Shown: positions 1 to 9,900 of the stretch, piece after piece
Layout: the number at the start of each line of letters is the position of its first letter
How positions within the stretch are numbered: position 1 is the first letter of the stretch
DNA from: Usnea hakonensis
Taxonomy: Eukaryota > Ascomycota > Lecanoromycetes > Lecanorales > Parmeliaceae
Assembly (NCBI GenBank): GCA_013423325.1
Contig: BLJB01000810.1
Coordinates: 935 to 23,409, forward strand
Direction of reading: 5' to 3'
DNA length: 22,475 nt
The notes under the pieces: generated by a model
Database searches by the model: none
What the model was told of the DNA's origin: nothing
What the model saw: only the letters and a program-made list of their open reading frames with translations
Made by a program: the position numbers and the translations under genes

Positions 1-322
1 AACTAGATAGCTGATCTAATCCGGCCTCCTAGGCTAGTATTCCCTAGCAAAAGACTAGTTATATAGGGGTAGAGCGGCCTAAGGGGCGCGAGTATCAACA
101 CAAAGAGGGTAGAGGAATACGAGTATAGGGGGTACCGAGCGGTAGTAGTCGAAGGTGGTATATAGACTTAAAATAGTAGAGATAAGTAGGAGCACGGTAA
201 GGTTTTTCATCCTAGTCGTAGTAATACTATAAAGGTTTCCCTTATACCATTGCTATAGAGCTTCCCGTAATTATCTTTCATATAGTTAGATAGACACGAG
301 TATGAATTCCAATCCAATCCAA
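1..322 (+). mobile_element. 3' end of a LINE (non-LTR retrotransposon), left copy
   Basis: This segment is an ungapped reverse complement of 21946-22267, with about 19 differences in 322 positions by hand count, mostly C/T or G/A. The right copy continues outward into a LINE-type C-terminal zinc-finger region, which identifies the repeat. Here the last codons run from the window edge to a TAA at 80-82, reading SGLLG-Y-SLAKD-LYRGRAA with two TAGs in place of Gln. That TAA may be the true stop or a mutated CAA. The rest is 3' UTR, ending in a short CCAAT-type tail at about 305-322. Gypsy reverse transcriptase follows at once, so the LINE inserted into the gypsy element. Its 5' part and upstream target duplication lie outside the window. 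The tail keeps several CA and TG dinucleotides and is less mutated than its surroundings. Confidence 0.75.
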
Positions 323-1680
323 TAGTAATTTATAACTCTATATAAATTATTAAAAGTTAAATATTTTTATTAAATATAATTAATATCTTCTCTTTTTTAT
401 AGAGGAGGTTATTAAAAAAATAATAAAATATAAATATTTTACTTATTTAAATATTATTATAATATTTAATAAATTTAAAATAAATTCTAAAAATAAAGAT
501 TTAACTATTTTTATAATAATTTTAGAATTATATAAATATAAAGTCCTTTTATTTAGATTTATTAATAGATTAAACTTTTTCTAATAATATATTAATAAGA
601 TATTATAGAAATTTCTAGATAATTTTTATTAAATATATTTTAATAATATCTTTATTTATAGTAAATTAAGAAAAGAGTATTAAAACTATATTTAAAAAGT
701 ATTCTCTTACTTTTAAAATACTAATTTATAAATAAATATTAAAAAGTATAAATTTAATATAAAAGAGATAATCTTTTTAAATATTATTATATTAAATAAA
801 GGGTTTTAAATAGATTCTAAAAAAAATAGAAGCTATTATTAAATAGCTTTTTTTTATAAATCTAAAAAAAATATAAAATTTTATTAAATTTATTAACTTT
901 TATAAATATTTTATTTACAAATTCTTAAAGTTAATAAAGTCCTTAATATATCTTATTAGAAAAGATATTCTATTTATATAGAATAATATCTATTTAAAAA
1001 CTTTTAAAAGTCTTAAAAAGTAAATTATTAATATTTTAATATTAAAGTACTTTAATTTAAAGAAATAAATTATATTTAAAAGAAATATTTTTAATTTTAT
1101 TATAAATAGAATCTTATTCTAATATAATAATAAAAATATATTCTATTTAATAGTTTTTTATAATAAGACTATAGTCTTTATAAAGTATAACTATTATATC
1201 TATAATAAAGAGTTACTAGTAATTATAAAATATTTTAAATATTAGTACTTTAAACTCGAGTATACTAATTTATCTATTTAAATCTTTATTAATTATTAGA
1301 CTTTAAAGATCTTTATAAAAAATAAAGAGTTTACTTACTATTAGATTTATTATTTAAATATTTTATCTAAATTTAACTTCTAAATAATTTTCTAATTAGA
1401 TAAAGATAATTCAAAAATAGATATTTTTATTAAAATAATAAATATTTATCCTATAGATTAAAAGAATAAGAGAATATATTAATAATACTAAATAATTCTA
1501 ATATTAAATTATATTAAAATTTATACTATAAAGAAAAAAGTAGACTTATTTAAATATATTTACTAGATTAATAAAGATAATTCTAGATATTAGAAATATA
1601 AAGATATGATTATTAATAATATTTATAAGCTATATAGAATTAAACTTAAATAATATTAAATAGTAAATAAAGTACTTTTT
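323..1680 (+). pseudogene. Ty3/gypsy reverse transcriptase-RNase H remnant
   Basis: With stops read as mutated Gln/Trp, the plus strand gives a chromovirus-like pol protein. The palm motif is YFNN at 636-647, where the family has Y-x-DD, so both catalytic Asp codons (GAT) have become AAT. It is preceded by the YKVLLFRFINRLNFF stretch (family pattern YKVLPFGLTN-P--FQ) and followed by FLNIIILNKGF (family FLG-I-S--G). The RT-RNase H connection follows at about 870-1010 (NFYKYFIYKFLKLIKSL, then RKDILFIWNN). The RNase H part shows YNYYIYNKELLVI near 1180-1230 (family NY---DKELLAI). The frame then runs to 1680, where a LINE interrupts it, and resumes at 16889. The 5' part (gag, protease, RT fingers) is missing to the left. 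This stretch is far more AT-rich than the copia elements and has almost no CpG, consistent with being the oldest layer. Confidence 0.85.
1670..1680. repeat. 11-bp target-site duplication, left copy
   Basis: AAGTACTTTTT here is repeated exactly at 16889-16899. The two copies bracket the split internal LINE. A duplication of this length fits target-primed reverse transcription by a non-LTR element. Confidence 0.8.
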
Positions 1681-1823
1681 AACTGGGCTCTTAAAGCCCT
1701 CAAGGAAAAAAGCTGGGACCTAGCGGCCACTAGCACAAGAAGAAAGAAGAACTAGATTAATCCATATAGGGACGTCGAGGAATATTAGAGTATTAACGTT
1801 ATTAGACGGAAAATATAAGACTA
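1681..1823 (+). mobile_element. Internal LINE, 5' piece (truncated pol C-terminus)
   Basis: First of three pieces of one 5'-truncated LINE inserted in the gypsy element. In one frame it reads ALKALKEKSWDLAATSTRRKK with no stop for the first 23 codons, then premature TAGs appear. The frame continues through 8492-8503 into 16136 onward, giving the C-terminal part of a LINE ORF2. The stretch 1683-1745 keeps many CA and TG dinucleotides and is visibly less mutated than the rest. The last five bases (1819-1823, GACTA) are the left target duplication of copia A. The first bases contain a small hairpin, GGGCT-CTTAA-AGCCC, of unknown meaning. The match to Tad1-like fungal LINEs is by architecture only. 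Confidence 0.75.
1819..1823. repeat. Target-site duplication of copia A, left
   Basis: GACTA lies directly outside the left LTR and is repeated at 8487-8491 outside the right LTR. Five bases is the usual duplication size for Ty1/copia integrases, so A is a complete single insertion. Confidence 0.9.
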
Positions 1824-1936
1824 TATCATAATATAGGGTAGGACATATCGTAGTTATATTACCTATGGAGTGCTACGAAGGAAAGTAAGACTAAAAAGGT
1901 AGAGTTATATAACGAAGTTATAACCTACTTTTAATA
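1824..1936 (-). repeat. Copia A 3' LTR
   Basis: 113 bp, matching 8374-8486 with 11 differences, all transitions. Ends correspond to TG...CA after RIP (TA...TA). The four positions where this copy keeps the unmutated base all lie in the outer part (1824-1872), and the inner part is more mutated. Confidence 0.9.
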
Positions 1937-1947
1937 CTCCCCTTTAA
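1937..1947 (-). other. Polypurine tract of copia A
   Basis: On the minus strand this reads TTAAAGGGGAG, directly before the 3' LTR. This is the expected place and composition for the plus-strand DNA primer of an LTR retrotransposon. Confidence 0.75.
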
Positions 1948-2094
1948 GCGTATACTTCGTATACTTACCCGCTAAATTAAGATTGGCGCTAGGTAGCTAA
2001 AATAAGAATTGCTCCCCTATATATAAACGCGAATAGAAATAGTATATAGATAGTATAAGCCCCCCTAGAATAATATCGTTATAGCGGTACCTCT

Positions 2095-2460
2095 AGACTA
2101 ATAAGATTATAAAATTTATTAAATTTATTCTTATATAAGGCTTTAGTAAGCCCGTTAGCGACTTACCTATTAGTAGGAACGTATTCTAAAGCGATATTCC
2201 TAGTAGTAACTTATTCGCGTATATAGTAGTACTATATATTAATATATTTAGTACGTATATAGAATTAGGGGTTTTTAATTAATACTATTATATCTTAATT
2301 ATTATAATAGATAACTACTATCTTAGTAGCTTAATATTCGGGATTAAGTTAATTTAGAAGACTACGTAGCTATACTACTTTCTTAGTAGCTTATATTTAG
2401 CCGATATACTCGGCCTTATAGATTAAAAGTACTATAGTAGATTATCGTTTAGATAACTAA
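2095..2460 (-). pseudogene. Copia A RNase H domain remnant
   Basis: The minus strand gives, through stops, KAEYI (family AEAEY-AL), then YYNN-DIIVLIKNP-FYIRTKYINI (family YCDNQ-A--L--NP-FH-RTKHIDI), then VPTNR-VANGLTKAL, with the last nine residues at 2136-2162. This is the diagnostic C-terminus of Ty1/copia pol, where RNase H degrades the RNA template. The Asp of YCDN has become Asn. Upstream, around 2614-2660, a short patch is hardly mutated and reads YWKAVKRI, part of the conserved RT-RNase H connection (family W-A-KRILRYLKGT). Confidence 0.85.
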
Positions 2461-2949
2461 CTAATTATAATACTATCTATATTAAAGATATATCTAGAAG
2501 TAGAGTATTAAGTATCTTAATTACTAGCCTAGTTAGTATCCATATATTCTATTAGAGACTCTAGTTCTCCCCTATAGATAAGCTAGTAATTAATAATCTA
2601 TCTAAGGTACTAAAAGATTCGCTTAACAGCTTTCCAATATAACTCATTTAGATTTGAGCCGTACCGAGATACTACTAAGACGGTATACGCGATATCGGGC
2701 CTCGTACCGAGCATTACGTATATTAGTAACCCGATAATAGATTAATAGGCGGTACGAGAAGCCTTAGTAGTCTAGAAATCCTCTTCGGCCGCTTAATACT
2801 TCTCTATACCTATTAGGGTAGGGGTTCCTTTAGATTCCTATATACTATATTTAGTAATAAATTTCTAGATATAGCTAGCCTAGCCGAGTCGTAAGATTTA
2901 ATTAGCCCGATCTCTAGTAACGATTATACTAAGGTAGTAGTAATACTCG

Positions 2950-3690
2950 CCTAAATTAGTTATTTTAAAATACTCGTAAAGCTTATCTTTAATATATTAG
3001 ATCCCCTATTTATCGGGCCCTATAAGTAGAATATCGTTTATATAAATAGTAATAATAGTAGCGCTATTACTAAAGACGGAGTAGTCGACTATAATAGATT
3101 TAAACCTAAGCTCTATAAAGAATACTACTAGAGTATTATACTATACTCTAGGGGATTATTTAAGGCTATATAGTACCTTTTTTAGTTTATATACTTTATA
3201 TTTACCTCTAGACTTAAATCCTATAGACTAAATAATATAAATAGTCTCCTCTATATTATTATATAGAAAGGCTATCTTAATATCTATTTACTCTAATTCC
3301 TAGTCTAGGGCTATAGCTAAGGTAAAGATAGCCTTATAGCTTATAGACTTTATAATAAAGGCGAAAGTCTTATTAAAATTAATATCTTTATATTATTTAA
3401 AGCTATATACTATCTAGTATACTTTATATCTTACGATCTCTCCCTAAGGCCCTCGTTTAATTTTATAGACCTATTTACCTTCTAAGGTATATATATTCGA
3501 GGAAAGATCTATAAGAGTCTATATTCTATTAGTTACTAAGGAGTCTACCTCTTTCTATATAGTAAGCTCCTAATATATTTTTAGATATTTATTAGCTATT
3601 ATCTCTTTATAGCTTTAAGGTTTATATAGCTTAAAAGCGTTAACTTTAACTAGTAAGAATAGTAGATTAGGTATAAGATTATAATATACT
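2950..3690 (-). pseudogene. Copia A reverse transcriptase remnant
   Basis: Reading through RIP stops, the minus strand gives the full copia RT order: E-DSLVTNRIQTLIDL near the N-terminus (family E--SL--N-TWELV), KRGPQGEIVRYK (family K----G---RYKARLVAKG), DINFNKTFTFVVKSIS, QIDIKIAFLYNNI (family QMDVKTAFLNG), KVYKLKKVLYSLKQSPR (family LKKALYGLKQAPR), and the active site YIND at 3033-3044 where the family has YVDD. The first catalytic Asp is Asn, the second remains. About 700 bp matches the usual domain size. Only premature stops and RIP-type substitutions were noted, with no obvious frameshift. Confidence 0.9.
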
Positions 3691-4589
3691 CGAAGGATTT
3701 TATATCTTAGTAACTATTATTCTAAAGGCTAACTATCTATTATTAATTAAGTAATAGACTTTATATCTATCGCTAAATATAAATACGCTAAGTCTCTAGA
3801 GACTATCGAGAGTATAAGAGTATTATTACTAAGAGTATTAGATAATTCTAGTAGCTCTAGCTCTAGTACTATACCTAACGACTCCCCTAAAGCCGTACGC
3901 GGGGAAGTTGATACTATTAGTATATCTCCCCTTATAAGTCTCGGGGGCTATACTCTTCTTAGCTAGGTAGGAGGTATAGGAGTAACTAGTATAGGCGCTA
4001 TTAGCGCCAGCGCTAGCGTAATTAGAATTCTAATTATAGTTATATACTATTTAGCTATAATAGAGTTAGCTACTTCTATAGAGTCTTCGCGTCTTCTTTT
4101 ACTACTCTCCTCTAGAGATAATATTAAAGGGGCTATAGGATCTATATTATTAAGAGCGTTAATATAACGCTTATTACGAGTCTCTAGAAGTCTTATATTA
4201 TTAGCTTATTATACCCCGGAAGGGGTAAGTTCTATTAGGGTAAATTTAAATAGAATATTATTAATCTAGTATATATTAGAGAAGACTTTAACTTTACTAC
4301 TAGATATAAGTATACGATAAAAGCGATTTTTATAGCTAAGGAGCTTACCCTTATATATATAGTCTTAATACTTAGTCTATCTAGTATTTTCTAGATATAT
4401 CTAATAGTAGCCCGTCTATCTAATAATACGTAAGTATAAAAGATCTAGGGGATACCCTATATATATCTAGTAAAGGGTAATATTCTAACCTAAAATAAAC
4501 TATATATTATAAAGATAGTTCAAAGTCTTTATAAATTTAATCTAAAATCTCTAGAATAGATCACTCTCCTTAAATATAGTACTAGCTTT
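3691..4589 (-). pseudogene. Copia A integrase-RT linker (poorly conserved pol segment)
   Basis: This part of the minus-strand polyprotein lies between the integrase core and RT. It is Ser/Thr-rich where readable (TCT/AGT/AGC-type codons around 3780-4090), as expected of the variable linker in fungal copia pol proteins. No further domain is recognised. A GC-rich hairpin, GGCGCT-ATT-AGCGCC at 3994-4008, stands out in the AT-rich sequence but is probably just codon remnant. Confidence 0.5.
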
Positions 4590-5260
4590 TTATTAGATTA
4601 TTTATCTAAGACGTTCTAACTTGCCGTTTATTTAGGGGTTCCTAGATATAATACCTTCCTAGGTAATACCTTTAATAAGACGGTATATATATATTTCGTA
4701 ATTATTATACTCGGTACCGTAGTCCGTACGAAAGCGGGTATATTTATAGTCTCTATATTCTACTTAGCTTAGAAAGGACTTAAATACCCTAAGGACTATA
4801 GGCCCTTCTTTATTCGGTAAAAAGGTTACGGTAGACCTAAAAGTCTTATTATCTAAGAAGGTAATTATCCATCGGTAACCATTATAAGAAGTAGAGAATA
4901 GACCTTAAATATTATTATAGATTAAGTTGTTTTCCTAGTATCTAGGCTCTATATAGCGCTTATATAGTTCGACTTTTATATTAGTAATACTATATAGTTC
5001 GTATATATCGGTAAAAGGAGGAATAGTAAAGTCTATCTTAATATATATCTTAATAAGCTTCTTAAGATTTTAATAATCTAAATAACTATAGCGGCTATAC
5101 TATATTTATAAAGTCTCCTTATTAATTTGAGGCTCTAGGTTAGTAGTAAGGGTAGTTTTATTTAAAGGGGATATATTATAAGCGGGAATATCTCTATTAA
5201 TAACTACTAGGTATATAGGGGCTTTAATCCACGTATCGAGCGTATATAGACGATTGCGCT
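4590..5260 (-). pseudogene. Copia A integrase remnant
   Basis: The minus strand shows the copia integrase core: GLFSTSYNGYRQIITFLDNKTF near 4830-4890 (family GP----GY-YF-TF-DD-TR), KYTRFRTDYGTEYNNYEIYIYRLIKGI near 4690-4760 (family K-LRTDNG-EY-N------GI), then NPQINGKLERL (family P--NG--ER-N-T). The second Asp and the Glu of the D,D-35-E triad are still present; the first cannot be confirmed. The integrase would join element DNA to the chromosome; the 5-bp duplication around A fits this family. The upstream HHCC zinc region, about 5100-5260, is recognisable only in outline. Confidence 0.85.
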
Positions 5261-5329
5261 AGTATCTAAAGATAATACTATACTTTCTAATACTAATTCT
5301 ACTCGGTACGAGTATAAGAGATATACCTT

Positions 5330-5660
5330 AATCCTCGAGCTATCCCTAAGAAATTAGATTAAACTTACTTATAGGTATATACTAGACGTTATTAATAATT
5401 AATATCTATTTATCTCCGAGGCCTTTATATTAAAGCTAAATTTAATTAATTTCTTTAACTAGAATATAGTCTACGATATCGTTAATTTTAACTAGTATTA
5501 TAAAGGGGGTAAAGGTCTAAAAGATTAAGTAATCTCTTACTATATATTAGGTATAAATACTATTAATAAACTATAGCGCTAAGAGTATAGTAGCTATAGA
5601 GATAGAGGATATTTATACTATTATCTTCTAAAAGGGTAGAGGCTAAGTAGTCCGATTTTA
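5330..5660 (-). pseudogene. Copia A protease region remnant
   Basis: Between the gag-like stretch and integrase, the minus strand holds a weak aspartic-protease candidate (YYTLSAIVY near 5590-5620, compared with family YLDSGATVH). It is followed by IYLQVSLIQFLRDSSRI near 5360-5410, resembling the VLYVP-LS-NLLS-GQL-- stretch that normally follows copia protease. The active-site Asp is not convincing, so the call rests mainly on position. Confidence 0.5.
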
Positions 5661-5705
5661 AAACTACTAAGAATTTATAATAAAATATATAGCTTTAGAG
5701 CTAGA

Positions 5706-5921
5706 CTATTTAATATAAGCTATAAAGCTAAATACTATAGACTCGATAACTACTACTATAGCTATCGGAGTCTTAGTAGCTAGCTTAGAATTATTAGAGG
5801 TATTATTACTATTACCTCTATGGCTACCTCGGCTACTACGTCCGCTATACTTATAATTACTACGGCTATAGGAATTATTACTATTATTATTACTACTCCT
5901 ATTATTCTCCTTTTTTTTCAA
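5706..5921 (-). pseudogene. Gag nucleocapsid-like open stretch of copia A (71 codons, not a separate gene)
   Basis: This is the longest stop-free stretch in the window. It would start at TTG (5919-5921), not ATG, which argues against a real fungal gene. The product is rich in Asn, Ser, Arg and Gly, with an RSSRGSHRGN core. GGT to AGT mutation would explain many of the Ser, so the ancestor was probably an RGG/GN-rich, RNA-binding gag C-terminus (inference). The upstream frame continues through RIP stops (YKKD-YNDLEYTSLYPYLKKK), so it is part of a longer ORF. The last 25 residues look unlike gag and may be an out-of-frame tail. It stayed open by chance because it uses codons such as AAT, AGT and CGT that cannot become stops. 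Confidence 0.7.
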
Positions 5922-7700
5922 ATAGGGGTATAGGGAGGTATATTCTAAATCGTTATACTAGTCCTTTTTATAGTAGCTATAGTATTTATAGGTCTAGATA
6001 TATATATATAAATTACTAGTATATATACCTACTTAAATCTTATTTTTAGAAGCTCCCCCGGCGGCTATTAAAGCGATAATACTCTATAAAGTATACGTAA
6101 AAGTACTATTAACTAAGGCGGCTAATACCTAGATTTTAGTAGAGGATACGGAGTTTATAAAATTTATACTAGTATTAATAAACTAAATAATAATATAGTC
6201 TAAATTAAATTTATACTCACTATTATTATTAAAGGCGTTATAGGTTTAGTTATACTATTTATAATACGAGTTATAGACTAAGCCTAAACCTAAGTAAAAG
6301 CGGTAGATTTTCTAGTTCTTATTAAAATAGAACTTTAAGGATAGGGTATTAAACTCTTCTAATATCTTAATAAAATTATTAATATAAATCTAAGGGTCGT
6401 TATTATAGTCTATTAGATTAACGATATCGAGTTTTCTAAAGATTAAATTAAGAATATTAAAGCCCCGAGGCTTATACTTTTTAAAGATTATCTAGGCCTT
6501 TTTAATATTAATTTTATCTTTAATTATAGAGCGAGGATTACGCTTATAATAAGATTTAAATATAGTATAGATCTTATTTTAAGTCTACTTCTAGGTTTCG
6601 AGCTTATTAGTAGTTACTTTAGTAGAGGCTATATAGTCTTTTATAATATAGCGCTATATATTTAAGAACTTTAGTTTATTCTTAAATTATTATTTTTATA
6701 CTTAATAGTTTAAAGCGCCTTTAAGCTTATTAATATTATCTAGATAATTTAGGGAGGCTAAGATTTTAGTTTTTTTACTCAATATAGTTAGAATCTAGTT
6801 CTTCCTTAATTAGGGGTAATAATAATAATAATTTAGATAAGCTACTAATATACTAAATAGATATATAAGCTATCTAAGTTCGAATTATATAAGTTAAGGC
6901 TATATAATTTACTAGTCTTAATTTTAGTAATAATATACTTAGGCCCGTATTTATACTTCTACTTCTACTTCTATTTAAGCTTAAACTTAAGCTAGAACTT
7001 AAGCTAGAACTTAAACTAGAACTTAAACTTATATTTAGAGTTTTTAGTACTAGTAATATCGGCCTAGCTTATAGGCTAAAGAGATTAATATTTAAAAATA
7101 TTTCTATAATTAACTTAGAGGTAGATTATCTAGAAATAGGCGTAAAATCGATAAAAGACCTTAAATTATACTCGCTATCTATATTACTATTTATAATTTA
7201 GAATAGTACTTTAAGAGTAAATAAAAAGTCTCTTTTAGCTTTATAATTTTTATAATATAATTAAGATCTCTATTTACGAAGGGCCTTTTTTATAGACTAA
7301 GACTAAGAGAGTAGAAAATAATATTAATAATTCTAATATAAAAGATTAAAGGAGGGAGTTAGATCTATTCTTTATAATTAATACTTCTTTAATAGAGTTA
7401 TTTTAGCTAGATTTTTTATCTAAATTATATTTATCTTAAATAGTATCTATACTCGAGGGAAGCGAGTCTCTCTTTAGCTATTTAGTATAGATATTAATTT
7501 TTATCTAGTTATATTCTACTTCTTCTACTAATCGCTTTAAGGTAGATATAATATTATTTATATCTAGCTTAAGGGTATTTACCTCTAATTTAGAAGTATC
7601 TATATCTTATAGTTTTCTAGCTTAGTAACGTTATCTCTTAACGCGTCTACGCGCTACCTTATCTATATATATCGGTAGAGGCTAGAAAGGCTATTAGCCT
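5922..7700 (-). pseudogene. Copia A gag region remnant
   Basis: The minus strand between the primer site and the nucleocapsid stretch is heavily mutated. Two parts are still readable. At about 7440-7640 there is an amphipathic, coiled-coil-like segment (KLEVNTLKLDINNI, then STLKRLVEEVEYN), with Leu/Ile spaced as in heptads. At about 6955-7040 there is an open Ser/Arg-rich segment, with SLSSSLSSSLSSS then NRSRSRS, encoded by 12-bp tandem repeats. The rest shows no motif I recognise. Assignment to gag is by position and low-complexity character. Confidence 0.5.
6968..7032. repeat. 12-bp tandem repeat in copia A gag region
   Basis: About five imperfect copies of a unit like TTAAGCTAGAAC on the plus strand, differing by transitions (AAGCT versus AAACT). 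On the minus strand it encodes repeating Ser-Leu-Ser-Ser. TTA may derive from TCA, so the original may have been a poly-Ser tract. Confidence 0.75.
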
Positions 7701-8357
7701 TAGAATTTACTCTTTCCTAGCGGAGGCTAGAGAGGCTAAAGCTATTCTTTACCCTAGTCTCTATTTACCTCTACTTATACTTCTACCTATAAAGGCTACG
7801 GAAGAGGTTAGGACTTATATTTTCTAGATTTATTTATTCGCTTAGTTTTTACCCTTATCTATATTAATAATTAGGATTAAGGAGGTTAATTTAGCTTCTT
7901 TTTAACTACTATTATAAATATTATATAATTAACTTTAGACTATAAATCTAGATACTCGCTACTATATTTATAATATTTATTAGTATATAAATAAGGGTAT
8001 ATTCCTCTTTATTTAATATATCCTATATAGGGAAGGTAATCTTCTAGGGGCTAAAATATATATAATTAACTAATTTAAAGTAAGCCTTAATAATACCTTA
8101 GCTTTACTAGCCTTTAATATTAATAGTATTAAGCTAAGGCTAGAGAATTACTAGTATTTTTTATATAATTTCTAGCCCCTAAATTTATAACGAATTATAG
8201 TTATTTAGGCCTAAATAATTATTTATATATAGGAATTTTCTACCTTTAAAGGTTATTAAATAGAGTATTACTATAGCGCTTAATAGTATAGTTATCGCTA
8301 TATAGAGAGTCGCTATTAGTATTCTAGCTATAATATATTAGAATATTACCGGGTAAA
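7701..8357 (-). other. Unassigned 5' part of copia A
   Basis: Leader and possible start of gag. It contains a run resembling Gln/Pro-rich protein after reversing stops (about 7660-7760) and two diverged copies of a GAGGCTAGA-AGGCTA motif. I find no recognised domain. Confidence 0.4.
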
Positions 8358-8373
8358 GCCCGGGCTTATAACC
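8358..8373 (-). other. Primer binding site of copia A (initiator tRNA-Met, internal)
   Basis: Directly downstream of the 5' LTR the minus strand reads GGTTATAAGCCCGGGC. Allowing one RIP change (TGA to TAA) it becomes GGTTATGAGCCCGGGC, complementary to the anticodon stem-loop region of fungal initiator tRNA-Met (contains CTCATAACC). Drosophila copia uses the same internal-priming arrangement. Confidence 0.8.
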
Positions 8374-8486
8374 TATTATAATATAGGGTAGGATATATCG
8401 TAGTTATATTACCTATAGAGTACTACGAAGGAAAGCAAGACTAAGAAGGTAGAGTCACGTGACGAAGTTATAACCTACTTTCAATA
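8374..8486 (-). repeat. Copia A 5' LTR
   Basis: Partner of 1824-1936, 113 bp. It keeps the palindrome GTCACGTGAC at 8454-8463, a CACGTG (E-box-like) site, followed by GAA and GTTATAAC. The seven positions where this copy keeps C or G all lie in the outer part, about 8431-8486. It would have carried the element promoter. Confidence 0.9.
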
Positions 8487-8503
8487 GACTAGTTCCGAGA
8501 ACG
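8487..8503 (+). mobile_element. Internal LINE, 17-bp middle piece between copia A and B
   Basis: Bases 8487-8491 (GACTA) are the right duplication of copia A, and 8499-8503 (GAACG) the left duplication of copia B. The 12 bases GTTCCGAGAACG are all that separates the two insertion points. They keep the LINE frame (reads F-R-E-R across the joins). Confidence 0.85.
8499..8503. repeat. Target-site duplication of copia B, left
   Basis: GAACG directly before the left LTR, repeated exactly at 16131-16135 after the right LTR. Confidence 0.9.
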
Positions 8504-8648
8504 TGTTGAAAGTAGGTATGTGGAACACTTATTTCTTGGTTAATTAATTATAGAAGCATAAGAAATGTGCAAGACTATTTATAAAATACTAAGGCGCCAA
8601 GGTCACGTAACGAAGTTACGTAACTCGATAAACCTTTCTATTTTAATA
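8504..8648 (-). repeat. Copia B 3' LTR
   Basis: 145 bp, matching 15986-16130 with about 18 differences, all transitions. Its outer end (TGTTGAAAGTAGG at 8504, keeping TG) is unmutated, while its inner part has lost CA/TG, the reverse of the other copy. Confidence 0.92.
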
Positions 8649-9430
8649 CTTCTACTCGAGTATATTTCTTTTTCTAAAAATTAAATTCTAACTCCTATAT
8701 TAACTCTATACTATACGATAGTAATATTAGGGTAGTAGAGGTAATATAATAATATAGTAGTAAATATTAGACTATATAATAGCTTAGTACTTAATCCCGT
8801 AATAATATTACTATATAAACTTTCTACTTTTTATAAAAATATAGTTATTTAAAAATCTTTTTTAATATCTATCGAGTATATACTAAATTTTAAGTAAAAC
8901 GAGGTTAGAGGATATATATAAGGGTCTATATACTATATAAGGAATATTCTAAGTAGCTATAATAACTATAGTAGCTAAATAGTAGCTAGGTAAGTAGCTA
9001 CGAGGCTAGAAATAATACTTTAGGGCCGAGATAGTATTATAAGTACTATAAGTACCCGTATAATACGGGTTAAAAAGGCCCTTGTATACTAATAGTTAGA
9101 ATTAACTTTAGAGAGGAAAAGAAAAGGATTAATTAGTAGTTAATAATAAAAAGAAAAGGTATAAGAGGAAAGTCTATTAAATATAGACTAGTTAATAAGA
9201 CTAATAAATTAAATTATCTAGACTAGTTAATAGGACTAATTTAGTACTAAGAGACCTAAATAATTTAGTATTTAAGGCGCTAAGAGGGGATAATAATAAT
9301 AGTAATAATATACCTAAAAAGGAGGTCTAGGAAGGGTAAATTATATATTAATCTTAATAGTTAAGGGTTAGAAAGGGCGAATATCTTCTATAGATTATCT
9401 AGTTATTAATTTAGTTATCTTAGACTAATA
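8649..9430 (-). other. Copia B 3' non-coding region
   Basis: No conserved protein is recognised between the end of RNase H and the 3' LTR. It holds a hairpin ACCCGTA-TAA-TACGGGT (9054-9070), a purine-rich stretch near 9110-9175, and a 20-bp near-exact direct repeat (9186-9205 and 9221-9240, one transition apart). The sequence next to the LTR reads CTCGAGTAGAAG on the minus strand, a weak polypurine tract. Confidence 0.5.
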
Positions 9431-9439
9431 GCTTTATAA

Positions 9440-9900
9440 AATATCTTAAACTTATCCCTAGAAAGAGTCTTAGTTAATCTATTAGCGACTTATAAATTAG
9501 TAGGAGTATATTTAAAGGCTACTAATTTATTAGTTACTTTCTCCCTATAAAAATAGTTAGTAATATTAATATACTTAGTATAACCGTAAGATCTAAGGTC
9601 CTTTAATAATATAATTACTCTCTAGTTATCTCTATAGATAATAATTATTTCTAGGCCGTTACTATATTTAGGATATAGAGATATTAGTAGGCTTTATAAC
9701 TAAATCGCCTCCTTAGTAGCTTACGTTTAGCTAATATACTTAGTCTTATATATAGAGAGGGTAATAGTAGCCTAATACTTAGAGGACTAGCTAATTACTA
9801 TATTTTCTATATTAAATATATAGCCGGAAGTAGAGTAATAGGTAGCTATATTATTTATCTAGTTAGAGTCTATATAGCTAATTAAGTCTAAAAGAGTACT
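9440..9900 (-). pseudogene. Copia B RNase H domain remnant
   Basis: The minus strand ends the pol frame with YGYTKYINITNYFYREKV (family TKHIDI-YHFIRE-V) and FKYTPTNLQVANRLTKTL at about 9466-9510 (family YVPT--Q-AD-LTK-L). This is the typical C-terminus of Ty1/copia pol. The AEAEY-type motif lies further upstream, degraded by stops. Confidence 0.82.

Larger units (their letters stand above)
1824..8486 (-). mobile_element. Copia A: complete RIP-degraded Ty1/copia retrotransposon
   Basis: A 6,663-bp element on the minus strand, bounded by 113-bp LTRs (1824-1936 and 8374-8486) and a 5-bp duplication GACTA. In minus-strand order it has the 5' LTR, a primer site against initiator tRNA-Met, gag (roughly 7700-5700), protease, integrase (about 5260-4590), a Ser/Thr-rich linker, reverse transcriptase (about 3690-2950), RNase H (about 2460-2095), a purine tract and the 3' LTR. 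Integrase before RT is the Ty1/copia order. Every domain is full of RIP stops. It sits inside the internal LINE, whose frame is restored when A and B are skipped. The region 7700-8350 between primer site and first recognisable protein is unassigned. Confidence 0.9.

Noticed and set aside
323..1680. Mitochondrial or centromeric AT-rich satellite DNA
   Set aside because: The stretch translates, through RIP stops, as ordered Ty3/gypsy RT and RNase H motifs; there is no tandem periodicity.
3994..4008. Hairpin GGCGCT-ATT-AGCGCC as a terminator
   Set aside because: No T-run or gene end is near, the host is a fungus, and it lies inside the pol linker of copia A.
5706..5921. A 71-codon open reading frame as an independent small gene
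   Set aside because: It begins at TTG and not ATG, lies inside the gag frame of copia A, is low-complexity, and its upstream frame continues as degraded gag.
6955..7040. CRISPR-like array from repeated AGCTAGAACTTA units
   Set aside because: The units are contiguous 12-mers without spacers and encode a Ser-rich protein tract.
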